From Palsa-739 sp035532535 (GTDB taxonomy: Bacteria; Actinomycetota; Thermoleophilia; Gaiellales; Gaiellaceae): a stretch of 64,000 nucleotides of DNA. Position 1 is the stretch's first letter. The number at the start of each line of letters is the position of its first letter. The notes beneath the pieces were generated by a model. That model was not told the origin of the DNA and did no database searches. It saw nothing but the letters and a program-made list of their open reading frames with translations. This document shows, one piece after another, positions 55,824-64,000 of this stretch. The stretch lies in NCBI GenBank assembly GCA_035532535.1, contig DATKQT010000026.1, positions 48,736 to 112,735 of the forward strand. The letters are read 5' to 3'. The position numbers were made by a program, and so were the translations under genes.

Positions 55824-58315
55824 GCGAGCGCCTTCTTCGCCGCGGCGAACGCGTTCGGGATCTCTTCCGGGACGTTCCCGCCGGCCTGGGCCATCGTCGG
55901 CTTCCCGCCGCCGCGTCCGCCCACGATCTGCCCCATCTCGTTCGCGAGCGCGGCGGCGTCGACGCCGACGCTCTCTGCGACGTTGACGACGATGTGCACC
56001 CGGCCGTCGGTGATCGATGCGACAACGGCGCCGTCGGCCTTCTCCTGCTGGCGGATGCGGTCCGAGAGGTCGCGCAGTGGCCCCGGCTGCAGGTCGGACG
56101 CCTGCGCGAAGACGACACCGTCCACGCGCTCGGTGATCTCGTACTGCACCGCCGCTTCCTGCTTCGGCTGCTTCGACTCGCGCCGCGCCCGCTCGAGCTC
56201 ACCGCGCAGCACCTCGGCCTCGCGCGCCTGCTCGTGCAGGAGCGCGAACGCCTCCCCAGCCGTCACGGCTTCGATGCGGCGCGCGCCCGCGCCGACGGAG
56301 CTTTCGCCGAGGATGACGAACGGCCCGATTTCCGCCGTCGAGCGGACGTGGGTTCCGCCGCACAGCTCCACCGACCAGCCGTCGATGTCGACGACGCGCA
56401 CGATGTCGCCGTACTTTTCGCCGAAGAGCATCATCGCGCCGAGCTTGCGCGCTTCGTCGATCGGCGTCTCGTAGATCCGCACCGGGAGGTTCGCGAACAC
56501 GCGCTCGTTCACCAGGCGCTCGACCTCGAGGCGCTCCTCGGTGCTGAGCGCCTGCGGATGCGTGAAGTCGAAGCGAAGCTTGTCCGGCCGCACCGCCGAC
56601 CCCGCCTGCTTCACGTGGTCGCCCAGGACCTCGCGCAGGCACTCGTGCAAAAGGTGGGTGGCGGTGTGGTTCGCCATCGTCGGGAAGCGCACGTTCCAGG
56701 GGACGATCGCGACCACGCGATCACCCACGCCGAAGCCCTCGCCTCGGAACACGATCTCCTGGTCCCCGTCCAGGCGGATGAGCTCGATGACCTCTGCCAC
56801 CGCGCCATCGTCCTTCGCGATCGTCCCCAGGTCCGACACCTGGCCGCCGCCGGCGGGATAGAACGGCGACCGCTCCAGCTTCGCCTGGAAGAGGCCGTCG
56901 CCGAGATCGGCGTACGCGACGATCGCCGTCGGCACCTCGGTGCGCTCGTACCCGACGAACTCGGTGCGCGGCGCGCCAGGGAAACGGACGTCCACCTGGA
57001 CGCCGCTCGTCCGGCGCGAGATCTCCCGGTGCTCTTCGAACAGCCGTGTGTACTCCTCGTCGTTCACGCCGAGGCTGCGCTCGCGCGCGAGCTCCTGCGT
57101 GAGCTCGATCGGGAAGCCGTACGTCGCCTGCAGCGTGAACGCATCGTCGCCGGTGATCTCGCCGCGCGCGGCCGCTTCCTCGAACACCTTCATCCCACGC
57201 TCGAGCGTCTCGCCGAAGCGCTCTTCCTCGGCAGTGAGCACTTGCTGGATCTCGCGGCGATGCTCACCGAGCTCCGGATACGCCTCCCCCATCTGCTCGA
57301 TGACGGCGTCGGCGAGGCCGGCGAGGAACGGCGGTTGCATGCCGATGCGCCGGCCATGCTGCGCTGCGCGCCGGATGACGCGCCGCAGGACGTAGCCGCG
57401 GCCCTCGTTCGACGGCGTCACACCGTCGGAAACGAGGAACGTCATGCCTCGACCGTGGTCGGCGAGAACGCGGTGCGCTTTCGTCGCATCGACCGAGTCG
57501 CCATACGCGACGCCCGACTCGGACGCGATCCAGCGCATGATCGTCTGGTAGCCGTCGGTGTCGTAGACGGACGCAACCTGCTGGACGATCTGCGCGGTGC
57601 GCTCGAGACCGAGGCCGGTGTCGACGTTTTGCGCGGGCAGGGGCGTGAGGGTCCCATCCGCGTGTTGCTCGTACGCCATGAAGACGAGGTTCCAGAACTC
57701 GAGGAAGCGTGAGCAGCGCGTGCAGCCGGGCGCGCAGTCCGGCTCGCCGCAGCCGGCCTCGACGCCCCAGTCGTAGTAGATCTCGGAGTCGGGGCCGCAT
57801 GGCCCGGGGCCGCCGACCGACCAGAAGTTCTCGGACGACGGCAGCGGCACGATCCGCTCCGGTGGGACGCCGATCGCCTCCCACAGGCGAATGGCCTCCT
57901 CATCGGGGCCGAGCTTCAGCTCCGGGTCGCCGGCATGCACGCTCACCCAGATGCGGTCCCAGTCCAGCCTGAGCCGGTCGCGCACGAACTCGGTCGCGTA
58001 CGCGATCGCGCCCTCCTTGAAGTACTGGCCGAACGAGAAGTTGCCCAGCATCTCGAAGAAGGTCAGGTGGTACGTGTCGAGCCCGACCTCGTCGATGTCC
58101 GGCGTGCGGAAGCACTTCTGCGCCGTCGTCGTCAGCGGCGCAGGCGGCTGCTCACGGCCGAGGAAGAACGGCATCTGCGGCTGCATGCCCGCGGTGGTGA
58201 GCAGCGTCGAGCGGTCGTCGGCGCGCGGCACGAGCGATGCCGACGGACGGCGCATATGGCCCTTCTCCCCGAAGTAGGAGAGGAATCCCTCCCTGATTTC
58301 CGCAGACGTGCGCAT
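55820..58315 (-). CDS. alaS: Alanyl-tRNA synthetase
   Basis: An 831-aa class II synthetase: catalytic core from RTSAEIREGFLSYFGEKGH with FEMLGNFSFGQYFKEGAI, an editing domain with the zinc ligands NHTATHLLH and LCGGTHVRSTAEIG, and a C-terminal DHHA1-like domain with GGRGGGKPTMAQAGG. It is slightly shorter than E. coli AlaRS (875). ATG at 58315 is chosen because TAGAAT (58328-58323) ends 7 bases before it. An in-frame ATG at 58324 lies inside that box and would not be transcribed. First gene of the shikimate operon run. Confidence 0.95.
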   Translation of the reverse strand: MRTSAEIREGFLSYFGEKGHMRRPSASLVPRADDRSTLLTTAGMQPQMPFFLGREQPPAPLTTTAQKCFRTPDIDEVGLDTYHLTFFEMLGNFSFGQYFKEGAIAYATEFVRDRLRLDWDRIWVSVHAGDPELKLGPDEEAIRLWEAIGVPPERIVPLPSSENFWSVGGPGPCGPDSEIYYDWGVEAGCGEPDCAPGCTRCSRFLEFWNLVFMAYEQHADGTLTPLPAQNVDTGLGLERTAQIVQQVASVYDTDGYQTIMRWIASESGVAYGDSVDATKAHRVLADHGRGMTFLVSDGVTPSNEGRGYVLRRVIRRAAQHGRRIGMQPPFLAGLADAVIEQMGEAYPELGEHRREIQQVLTAEEERFGETLERGMKVFEEAAARGEITGDDAFTLQATYGFPIELTQELARERSLGVNDEEYTRLFEEHREISRRTSGVQVDVRFPGAPRTEFVGYERTEVPTAIVAYADLGDGLFQAKLERSPFYPAGGGQVSDLGTIAKDDGAVAEVIELIRLDGDQEIVFRGEGFGVGDRVVAIVPWNVRFPTMANHTATHLLHECLREVLGDHVKQAGSAVRPDKLRFDFTHPQALSTEERLEVERLVNERVFANLPVRIYETPIDEARKLGAMMLFGEKYGDIVRVVDIDGWSVELCGGTHVRSTAEIGPFVILGESSVGAGARRIEAVTAGEAFALLHEQAREAEVLRGELERARRESKQPKQEAAVQYEITERVDGVVFAQASDLQPGPLRDLSDRIRQQEKADGAVVASITDGRVHIVVNVAESVGVDAAALANEMGQIVGGRGGGKPTMAQAGGNVPEEIPNAFAAAKKALA

Positions 58316-58365
58316 CCGCGCCATTCTAGGTTGGGGTCCTCCGGGCGCCGCCGTATGCTCGCCCG

Positions 58366-59325
58366 GTGCGACCCGGCCGGAAGTACCGCCTCCGTCGGCT
58401 CATGCCGATCGCGCTGCTCGTCCTCGCGGCGGTCGTGGCCGGTGCGTGGATCGGCGCGCGGCGCCCGGCCGCGACCGTGAACGCGGCCGCATCCGGCCCG
58501 CTCGTCATCGATGCGCCGGTCATCCACACGGTGCATGCGGTGCCGCCGGCACCGGAACATCTGCTGAACGGGGACAACATCGTCCGGCACGCGTTCTCGC
58601 CGCCCTTGTCGGCAGCCGCGGCGATCGTCGTCGACGCCGGCACCGGCCGCGTGCTCTGGGAGCTTCAGCCGCACGAGCGCCGCAAGGTCGCGTCGCTGAC
58701 GAAGATCATGACCGCGCTCCTCGCGCTGAAGAAGCTCGCGCCGAACGACATCGTCACGGTCGACAAGTCCGTGCCACGCGTCCCGCTCGTGCGCGAGGGC
58801 CTGCGCGCGGGCGAGCGAGTCAAGGCCTGGAAGCTCTTCTACTCGATGCTTCTGTACTCCGGGAACGATGATGCGCTTGCTCTCGCGATCGCCGCGGGAG
58901 GCGATAAGTGGACGTTCGTGCGCGAGATGAACGACGAGGCGCATCGCCTCGGTCTGCGCGACACGCATTTCATCTCGCCGAGCGGCGTCGTCGACCGCGA
59001 CAACTACTCGAGCGCGTGGGACATGGCGGCGCTGACCCGGATCGCCCTGCGAAACGAGCGCTTCGACGAGATCGTGCGCACAAAGATCATCCATGTGCCC
59101 TGGAGCGCACCGACCTATTCGAAGGTCTACGTCAACAACAACCTCATGTTGCGCTCCTATCCCGGGGCCGACGGCGTCAAGACCGGCTACACGCACAAAT
59201 CGGGGCCGTGCCTCGTCGTCTCGGCGACGCGCCATGGTCGTAGGCTGATCGCGGTGCTGCTCGACGACCCGAACATGTACGTCGACGGGACGCGGCTGCT
59301 CGATTTCGGCTTCCGTTCCGAGTAG
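58366..59325 (+). CDS. D-alanyl-D-alanine carboxypeptidase (penicillin-binding protein, S11)
   Basis: A 319-aa S11 peptidase trimming the terminal D-Ala of peptidoglycan stems. The N-terminal helix (about 12-30, LMPIALLVLAAVVAGAW) anchors or exports it. The catalytic triad of motifs is complete: VASLTKIM (S-x-x-K), YSGNDD (S-x-N) and GVKTGYTHKSG (K-T-G). The usual C-terminal stalk domain is absent. GTG at 58366 is 6 bases after TATGCT. The cyclase gene follows 10 bp downstream with its own box. Confidence 0.93.
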   Translation: MRPGRKYRLRRLMPIALLVLAAVVAGAWIGARRPAATVNAAASGPLVIDAPVIHTVHAVPPAPEHLLNGDNIVRHAFSPPLSAAAAIVVDAGTGRVLWELQPHERRKVASLTKIMTALLALKKLAPNDIVTVDKSVPRVPLVREGLRAGERVKAWKLFYSMLLYSGNDDALALAIAAGGDKWTFVREMNDEAHRLGLRDTHFISPSGVVDRDNYSSAWDMAALTRIALRNERFDEIVRTKIIHVPWSAPTYSKVYVNNNLMLRSYPGADGVKTGYTHKSGPCLVVSATRHGRRLIAVLLDDPNMYVDGTRLLDFGFRSE

Positions 59326-59335
59326 AACTACGCGG

Positions 59336-62300
59336 ATGATCGTGTGCTCGTCCTGTGGCGCGGAGCTCCGTGAGGGCGCGCGCTTCTGCGACGTCTGCGG
59401 CGCGACGCAGGCCACGCCGGCCGAGGCGCACGAGCAGCGCAAGACCGTCACGGTCGTCTTCTGCGACGTGACCGGATCGACCGCGCTCGGAGAGAGGCTT
59501 GACGCCGAAAGCTTCCGCCGCGTCATGGCGCGCTACTTCGACGAGGCCCGACGCGTGATCGAACGGCATGGCGGGACGGTGGAGAAGTTCATCGGGGACG
59601 CCGTGATGGCCGTCTTCGGGGTCCCCGTCGTGCACGAGGACGACGCGATCCGCGCCGTGCGCGCCGCCGCCGAATTGCGCAGCGCGATCGAGATGCTCAA
59701 CGGCGAGCTCGGCCGCGACTACGACACGACGCTCGAGCTCCGGATCGGGATCAACACGGGCGAGGTCGTGACCGGGACGGAGGAGCGGCTCGCCACCGGT
59801 GACGCCGTCAACGTCGCGGCGCGCTTGCAGCAGGCGGCCGCGCCGGGAGAGATCGTGCTCGGCCAGGAAACGTACGAGCTCGCACGTGATGCGGTCGTCG
59901 TCGAGGAGCTCGCTCCCGTCGAGCTCAAGGGGAAGCAGTCGGCCGTCGTCGCGTACCGGCTCGAGGCGCTGACCCCGGACGCACCGGGTATGGCGCGGCA
60001 CCTCGATGCGGCGATGGTCGGCCGCACGCACGAGCGCCACGTGCTGGACGATGCGTTCGCCAACGCGGCCCGGAAACGCCTGTGTGCCCTCTTCACGCTC
60101 CTCGGAGCGGCGGGCGTCGGCAAGTCTCGTCTCGCCCGCGAGTTCCTTGGTGGGGTCGACGCGCGCGTCGTCCAGGGTCAGTGCCTCTCCTACGGCGAGG
60201 GCATCACCTACTGGCCGGTCGTCGAGGTGCTGAAGCAACTCGGCGGCAGTGGCGGCCAGCCGGCGCTCGAAGCACTGCTCGGCGAAGCCGAAACGCCGAC
60301 GACGCCGGAGGAGATCGCATGGGCATTGCGCAAGGTGCTCGAAGCAAAGGCGCAGGAGAAGCCGCTCGTCGTCCTGTTCGACGACGTGCACTGGGGTGAG
60401 CCGACGTTCCTCGATCTCATCGAGCACATCGCCGACCTTTCGCGTGATGCGCCGATCCTTCTCCTCTGCCTCGCGCGGCCGGAGCTGCTCGACCTCCGGC
60501 CCGGCTGGGGCGGCGGCAAGCTGAACGCGACCACGATCCTGCTCGATCCGCTCGACGCCGGCGAGACGGACGAGCTCATCGAGCGGCTGCTCGACGGCGA
60601 GGAGCTCGATGCCGAGCTCGTCGCGCGCATCCGCACCGCCGCTGACGGAAATCCGCTCTTCGTCGAGGAGATGCTGGCCATGGTGCGCGCGTCGGGCGAA
60701 CGCGAGGTGGTCGTTCCGCCGACGATCAAGGCCCTGCTTGCGGCCCGGCTCGACCAGCTCGACCCGGTCGAGCGCAACGTGCTCGAGCGTGGATCGGTCG
60801 AGGGCCAGCTCTTCCACAGTGCCGCCGTCGAGGCGATCGCGCGCGTGCCCGCTTCCGTCGAACGCCAGCTCGTCGCGCTCGTGCGCAAGGAGCTCGTCCG
60901 TCCCGATCACGCGCAGATGCCGGTCGGCGATGCGTACCGCTTCCGGCACATCCTCATCCGCGACGCCGCGTACGACGCGCTTCCGAAGGCGGTGCGCGCC
61001 GAGCTGCACGAGCGCTTCGCCGATTGGCTCGACGTGCGCGGGACCGACCTCGTCGAGCACGACGAGATCGTCGCCTACCACCTCGAACAGGCGCACCGCT
61101 ATCGCGCCGAGCTCGGACCGGTCGACGCGAACGGCGAAGCACTCGCGACGAGAGCGTCGAGCCTCCTCCACGCTGCAGCGCGCACTGCACGTCTCCGCGG
61201 AGACCTCCGTGCAGCCGCGGCGCTGCTCGCCCGTGCGGCAGATCTTGCCGGCGACGGCAGGCTCGAGCTCCTCCCGGAGCTCGCCGACCTCCTCTTCGAG
61301 ACCGCCGAGCTCGCGCGCGCGAGCGAGATCCTCTCGGAGGCGATCGAGACGGCGACGGCCCGCGGTAACGCCGGCGTGCTGGCTATGGCGTCCCTGCAGG
61401 CGTCCGTCATCGCGGTCCACACCGAAGCGGGCGAATCGTTCGAGCGCACACTCGAGCTCGCCGATGATGCAGCGGCGATCTTCGAGCGCGCGGGCGACGA
61501 CCGCTCGCTCGCCGCAGTGCTCGCCATTGCCGGGCGCCACCGCTTCTATCTCGGCCGCGTCCGCGAGGCGGAACCCGTGCTTCAGCGCGCATACGAGTGC
61601 GCGATGCGGGCCGACGACATACCTCGGGCGCAGGAGAGCCTCGTCTTCCTCGCGATTGGAAAGGGCTGGGGACCGACGCCGTTCGGCGAGGCGCTGGCTT
61701 TTCTCGATGCGATTCCCCAGGAACACCGCTCCGCATCGCTCCAGGCGTGGGTGCATCTCCTCCACGGCTGGTGCGCCGGCTACCAGGGCCGGTTCGAAGA
61801 GGCGCGTCTCGACTTCGCGAAGGCAAAGGAGATGGTCGCCGAGATCGGTCTGATCGCACAGGTCGGCGCCCTCCCGATCGCCATCGGGATCATCGAGCTC
61901 GAAGGAGGGAGGCCCGACGTTGCCGAGGAGGAGCTGCGCGCCGCGTACGGCCGCCTGGGCGAGCTCGGGGAGACCGGCTTCCGCTCGACGGTCGCGACGC
62001 TCCTCGGGCAGGCACTCGTCGATCTCGGCCGTGACAGCGAAGCGGACGAGATCCTCGATGCCGCGCTCGTGCTCGCGCAAGCGGACGACGTGGACCCACA
62101 GGTTCGCGCTCGCACGGTGCGGGCGCGGCTGTTCCTGAGGCGTGGCGAGCTTGCAGAGGCCGACCGCATCTCTGGCGAGGCGCTGGCCATTGCTTCCGAA
62201 AGCGATTACCTCCTCGCTCAGGCAGACGCGCTGTTCGCGATCGCGGGGGTACAGATCGCGTTGGGCGATGCAGAGGCGGCCGCGGCTGCGCTCACGGGGG

Positions 62301-62386
62301 CACTCGAGCTGTACGAGCGCAAGGAGGCGCCGGCGCCCGCGGCGCGCGTTCGGGCGCTACTCAGCGCCGCGGCTTCGAGCTCGTAG
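59336..62386 (+). CDS. Zinc ribbon-class III nucleotidyl cyclase-STAND ATPase-TPR regulator
   Basis: A 1016-aa modular protein. Residues 4-21 form a zinc ribbon (C4, C7, C18, C21). The cyclase domain (about 38-200) keeps all catalytic residues: metal Asp D44 in VFCDVTGST and D88 in KFIGDAV, adenine-type K84 and D156, transition-state N159 and R163, so cAMP formation is likely. A STAND/AAA module follows with Walker A LLGAAGVGKSRL and Walker B LVVLFDDVHW, then about 400 residues of helical TPR-like repeats. Such proteins are numerous in actinobacteria; their signals are unknown. ATG is 7 bases after TAGAAC. The 3' end overlaps the sigma gene by 26 bp. Confidence 0.9.
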   Translation: MIVCSSCGAELREGARFCDVCGATQATPAEAHEQRKTVTVVFCDVTGSTALGERLDAESFRRVMARYFDEARRVIERHGGTVEKFIGDAVMAVFGVPVVHEDDAIRAVRAAAELRSAIEMLNGELGRDYDTTLELRIGINTGEVVTGTEERLATGDAVNVAARLQQAAAPGEIVLGQETYELARDAVVVEELAPVELKGKQSAVVAYRLEALTPDAPGMARHLDAAMVGRTHERHVLDDAFANAARKRLCALFTLLGAAGVGKSRLAREFLGGVDARVVQGQCLSYGEGITYWPVVEVLKQLGGSGGQPALEALLGEAETPTTPEEIAWALRKVLEAKAQEKPLVVLFDDVHWGEPTFLDLIEHIADLSRDAPILLLCLARPELLDLRPGWGGGKLNATTILLDPLDAGETDELIERLLDGEELDAELVARIRTAADGNPLFVEEMLAMVRASGEREVVVPPTIKALLAARLDQLDPVERNVLERGSVEGQLFHSAAVEAIARVPASVERQLVALVRKELVRPDHAQMPVGDAYRFRHILIRDAAYDALPKAVRAELHERFADWLDVRGTDLVEHDEIVAYHLEQAHRYRAELGPVDANGEALATRASSLLHAAARTARLRGDLRAAAALLARAADLAGDGRLELLPELADLLFETAELARASEILSEAIETATARGNAGVLAMASLQASVIAVHTEAGESFERTLELADDAAAIFERAGDDRSLAAVLAIAGRHRFYLGRVREAEPVLQRAYECAMRADDIPRAQESLVFLAIGKGWGPTPFGEALAFLDAIPQEHRSASLQAWVHLLHGWCAGYQGRFEEARLDFAKAKEMVAEIGLIAQVGALPIAIGIIELEGGRPDVAEEELRAAYGRLGELGETGFRSTVATLLGQALVDLGRDSEADEILDAALVLAQADDVDPQVRARTVRARLFLRRGELAEADRISGEALAIASESDYLLAQADALFAIAGVQIALGDAEAAAAALTGALELYERKEAPAPAARVRALLSAAASSS

Positions 62387-63125
62387 GCTCGTCCTCGGCG
62401 ATCTCCGCGCGGATCTTCTCGAGCGAGCGGCGGATGAGCCGCGAGACGTGCATCTGCGAGATGCCGACCTGCTGCGCGATCTGCGACTGCGTAAGCCCGT
62501 CGAAGAAGCGGAGCTGGAGGATCATGCGCTCGCGCTCGTCCAGCGCGCGGAAGCCCGGCGCGAGGACTGCGCGATCCTCGGAGACCTCGTACTGATGCTC
62601 GATCGTCCCGATCGACTCCATCGGATCGAGATCGTCCTCGCCGTCGCCTCCGCCGCCCGAGAGCGAGAGGGACGTGTACGCGCGGCCGGACTCGAGCGCC
62701 TCGAGCACTTCCTCTTCCTGCACGCCGGCGGCGGTTGCCAGCTCCGGGATCGTCGGCGAGCGGCTGAGTTGCACCGTGAGCTGCTCCACGAGCCGTGAAA
62801 GCTGAACATTCAGCTCCTGCAGACCGCGCGGGACGCGAACCGCCCAGCCCTTGTCGCGGAAGTGCCGCTTGATCTCGCCGATGATGTTCGGCGTCGCATA
62901 CGTCGTCAGCTCGACGCCGCGCTCGATGTCAAAGCGGTCGATCGCCTTGATCAGCCCGATGGCGCCGATCTGCACGAGGTCGTCGAGCTGCTCACCGCGA
63001 TACGAATACCGCCGCGCGAGCGAGCGCACGAGCGACATGTATTGCTCAATGAGCTGCTCACGCGCTCGGAGATCTCCCTGCTCGTGATAGCGCCTGAGCA
63101 GGATCTTGTCGTCGATCCGCGGCAC
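62361..63125 (-). CDS. SigB/SigF-type alternative RNA polymerase sigma factor
   Basis: A 254-aa sigma-70 group 3 protein. Region 2 has EQYMSLVRSLARRYSYRG and DLVQIGAIGLIKAIDRFD, then YATPNIIGEIKRHFRDKGW. Region 3 has LSRSPTIPELATAAG. Region 4 has ALDERERMILQLRFFDGLTQ and the helix-turn-helix IAQQVGISQMHVSRLI. It directs a stress or developmental regulon. GTG at 63125 follows the upstream stop by two bases with a G-run as ribosome site. Encoded last in the DUF948 / anti-sigma-like operon, whose products probably control it. Confidence 0.93.
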   Translation of the reverse strand: MPRIDDKILLRRYHEQGDLRAREQLIEQYMSLVRSLARRYSYRGEQLDDLVQIGAIGLIKAIDRFDIERGVELTTYATPNIIGEIKRHFRDKGWAVRVPRGLQELNVQLSRLVEQLTVQLSRSPTIPELATAAGVQEEEVLEALESGRAYTSLSLSGGGGDGEDDLDPMESIGTIEHQYEVSEDRAVLAPGFRALDERERMILQLRFFDGLTQSQIAQQVGISQMHVSRLIRRSLEKIRAEIAEDEPTSSKPRR

Positions 63126-63127
63126 GT

Positions 63128-63514
63128 CTACCCCCCGGTAGCCGTCGGTTCGGCCGTTCGCTTCGTCAACTCGACCCATGCCTCGCCGTTGCGCTCCTCG
63201 ACCTCGAACGTCTCGCACACGGTCTCGAGCACACGCCGGAGATCGAGCTCGTTGCCGTCACGCTCGACGTCTTCGAGGATTGCGGACGGAAGCGGTCCCA
63301 CCGTAGCGCGCATCTCCTGGTCATCGAAGACCACGCGAACGACGACGTCACCCTCGTCGTCGCGTCGCGCGAGGAGTGCATCGAGCGCGACCTGCAGATC
63401 CTCGAGCGCGTCCATCGTCAGGTCGAGGCGCACAGCGAGGCCACCGACGACGAGGTGCACGATCGGACGGAAGTCCTCCTGTGCCGGCACCACAAGCGTT
63501 ATCTCGTCGCTCAC
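63128..63514 (-). CDS. Anti-sigma-like protein of the RsbW/SpoIIAB group, lacking the N box
   Basis: A 128-aa protein beginning EITLVVPAQEDFRPIVHLVV, with RLDLTMDALEDLQVALDALL, which aligns with the early part of anti-sigma kinases (VGGLAxRLDL, then E-D-L). The next segment should carry the ATP/Mg Asn of the N box (E-x-x-x-N), but it reads LDALLARRDDEGD, and no glycine-rich G boxes are visible. It may bind the sigma factor without kinase activity. GTG at 63514 overlaps the DUF948 TGA; the sigma gene starts two bases after its stop. Confidence 0.72.
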   Translation of the reverse strand: MSDEITLVVPAQEDFRPIVHLVVGGLAVRLDLTMDALEDLQVALDALLARRDDEGDVVVRVVFDDQEMRATVGPLPSAILEDVERDGNELDLRRVLETVCETFEVEERNGEAWVELTKRTAEPTATGG

Positions 63515-63978
63515 GACCCTGGCCTCCCCGCGTCGTGCAGCTCGTCGGTGAGCTCCTGCTCGCGACGGGCGGCGGCTTCCTTGCCCGACTGGACTGCGTG
63601 CTTCCAATCGCGCTTCGCCTTGAAGTCGGCGGCACCGTAGCTCACGCCGGCGGCGAAACCCGAGACTTTCTGCACCGGACGCGTCACCGCCGTGCTGACG
63701 GTCCGCACGGCGGTGTCGACGCTCTCCACCGCGTCCACCGCGCTGTCAGTCATCCGGTCGACCTTGTCGAGCTGGCTGTTGACCCGGTCCACGCTGCCTC
63801 CGACCTTGTTGATGACGGGCAGGATCTCCTGCTCTGCTCCAGAGATGAACGCAGAGAGGCGCCCGGCGGTTCCGCCCAGCCGGACGAGGAAATACGCCGA
63901 CCCGATGCCGACGGCGAGGAGGAACACGGCGAGCGCGAGTCGCCAGAGATCCCCCCACGTGAATGCGGCGACGAGCAC
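63511..63978 (-). CDS. DUF948-type membrane protein
   Basis: A 155-aa protein with one N-terminal transmembrane helix (about 9-33, LWRLALAVFLLAVGIGSAYF) followed by a long helix with repeated Val/Asp heptads (KVGGSVDRVNSQLDKVDRM, SVDTAVRTVSTAVTRPV). This is the layout of DUF948 and methyl-accepting-like stalk proteins. Its link to a sigma operon suggests an envelope-stress input, which is inference. GTG at 63978 is 9 bases after TAGGAT (63993-63988). Confidence 0.75.
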   Translation of the reverse strand: MLVAAFTWGDLWRLALAVFLLAVGIGSAYFLVRLGGTAGRLSAFISGAEQEILPVINKVGGSVDRVNSQLDKVDRMTDSAVDAVESVDTAVRTVSTAVTRPVQKVSGFAAGVSYGAADFKAKRDWKHAVQSGKEAAARREQELTDELHDAGRPGS

Positions 63979-64000
63979 TCCCGGGCGATCCTACCCTTAG

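Noticed and set aside
58316..58324. alaS starting at the ATG at 58324
   Set aside because: This ATG is inside the TAGAAT box. The ATG at 58315 sits 7 bases after it and gives the family-like N-terminus.
59177..62080. A 967-codon open frame on the minus strand opposite the cyclase-STAND-TPR gene
   Set aside because: Its composition (Arg, Glu, Val, Leu runs, no domain) is that of an antisense shadow in very GC-rich DNA. The plus-strand gene has clear catalytic motifs.
1..64000. tRNA, rRNA, CRISPR array, transposase or integrase genes
   Set aside because: Gaps between genes are too short for RNA operons, no spaced repeats or cas-like proteins were seen, and no frame shows recombinase motifs.

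Overview
The window reads as a compact, very GC-rich chromosome segment of a soil-type actinobacterium. I infer the Actinobacteriota, possibly Thermoleophilia. Reasons are the DnaE2/ImuB mutasome under actinobacterial-type LexA boxes (GAAC-N4-GTTC), the Asp-type MurA also found in mycobacteria, the tlyA-nadK-recN-pyrG order, the abundance of GTG starts, and a promoter style in which a TANNNT box sits 6-9 bases before the start codon (leaderless transcripts). No rRNA, tRNA, CRISPR array, prophage or insertion sequence is visible, and no gene-free gap exceeds about 170 bp.

Layout. 1-6.2 kb: murA (cut by the window edge), an HD-domain protein, a PLP aminotransferase with an EEP-family phosphatase, then a glycosyltransferase / small protein / GH15 operon. 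6.2-12.7 kb: an SOS module, dnaE2 and imuB plus a DUF6504 protein, around a secreted beta-propeller gene and thiE. 12.7-24 kb: comB, rhomboid protease, ppdK and its regulatory protein, glyS, recO, an orphan histidine kinase and a glutaredoxin. 24-28.9 kb: nucleoside salvage (deoB, methyltransferase, deoA, mutM) and alanine dehydrogenase. 28.9-34.6 kb: a frame-damaged secreted-protein gene, NUDIX, M20 peptidase, pyrG, SRPBCC, recN. 34.6-40.5 kb: a polyamine uptake and oxidation locus (regulator, potD, potB, potC, facing potA and an FAD oxidoreductase) lying between recN and nadK-tlyA, which are usually adjacent. The oxidoreductase is preceded by a 160-bp structured inverted-repeat element whose arm contains its Shine-Dalgarno. 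42-49.4 kb: MpaB-like protein, methyltransferase, aldose epimerase, prenyl synthase, nusB, Asp23, accC and an unusual protein joining a carboxyltransferase-like domain, without its metal ligands, to a biotin carrier. 49.4-58.3 kb: one long housekeeping run on the minus strand (alaS, ruvX, mltG, aroE, aroC, a fused aroK-aroB, aroQ, pepQ, efp). 58.4-64 kb: D-Ala-D-Ala carboxypeptidase, a cyclase-STAND-TPR regulator, and a DUF948 / anti-sigma-like / SigB-type sigma operon.

Three sequence-wide rules stand out. (1) Thirty starts carry TANNNT (or a close variant) 6-9 bases upstream and almost no 5' leader. Four divergent pairs share one symmetric TANNNTA box. (2) Twenty-one gene junctions are 4-base NTGA overlaps in which all four bases occur in the first position, including three apparent CTG starts. 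(3) Where an operon gene follows a TAG stop instead (aroE), no canonical start codon can be found. The most novel-looking items are the pseudo-carboxyltransferase/BCCP fusion and the structured leader of the polyamine oxidase gene.
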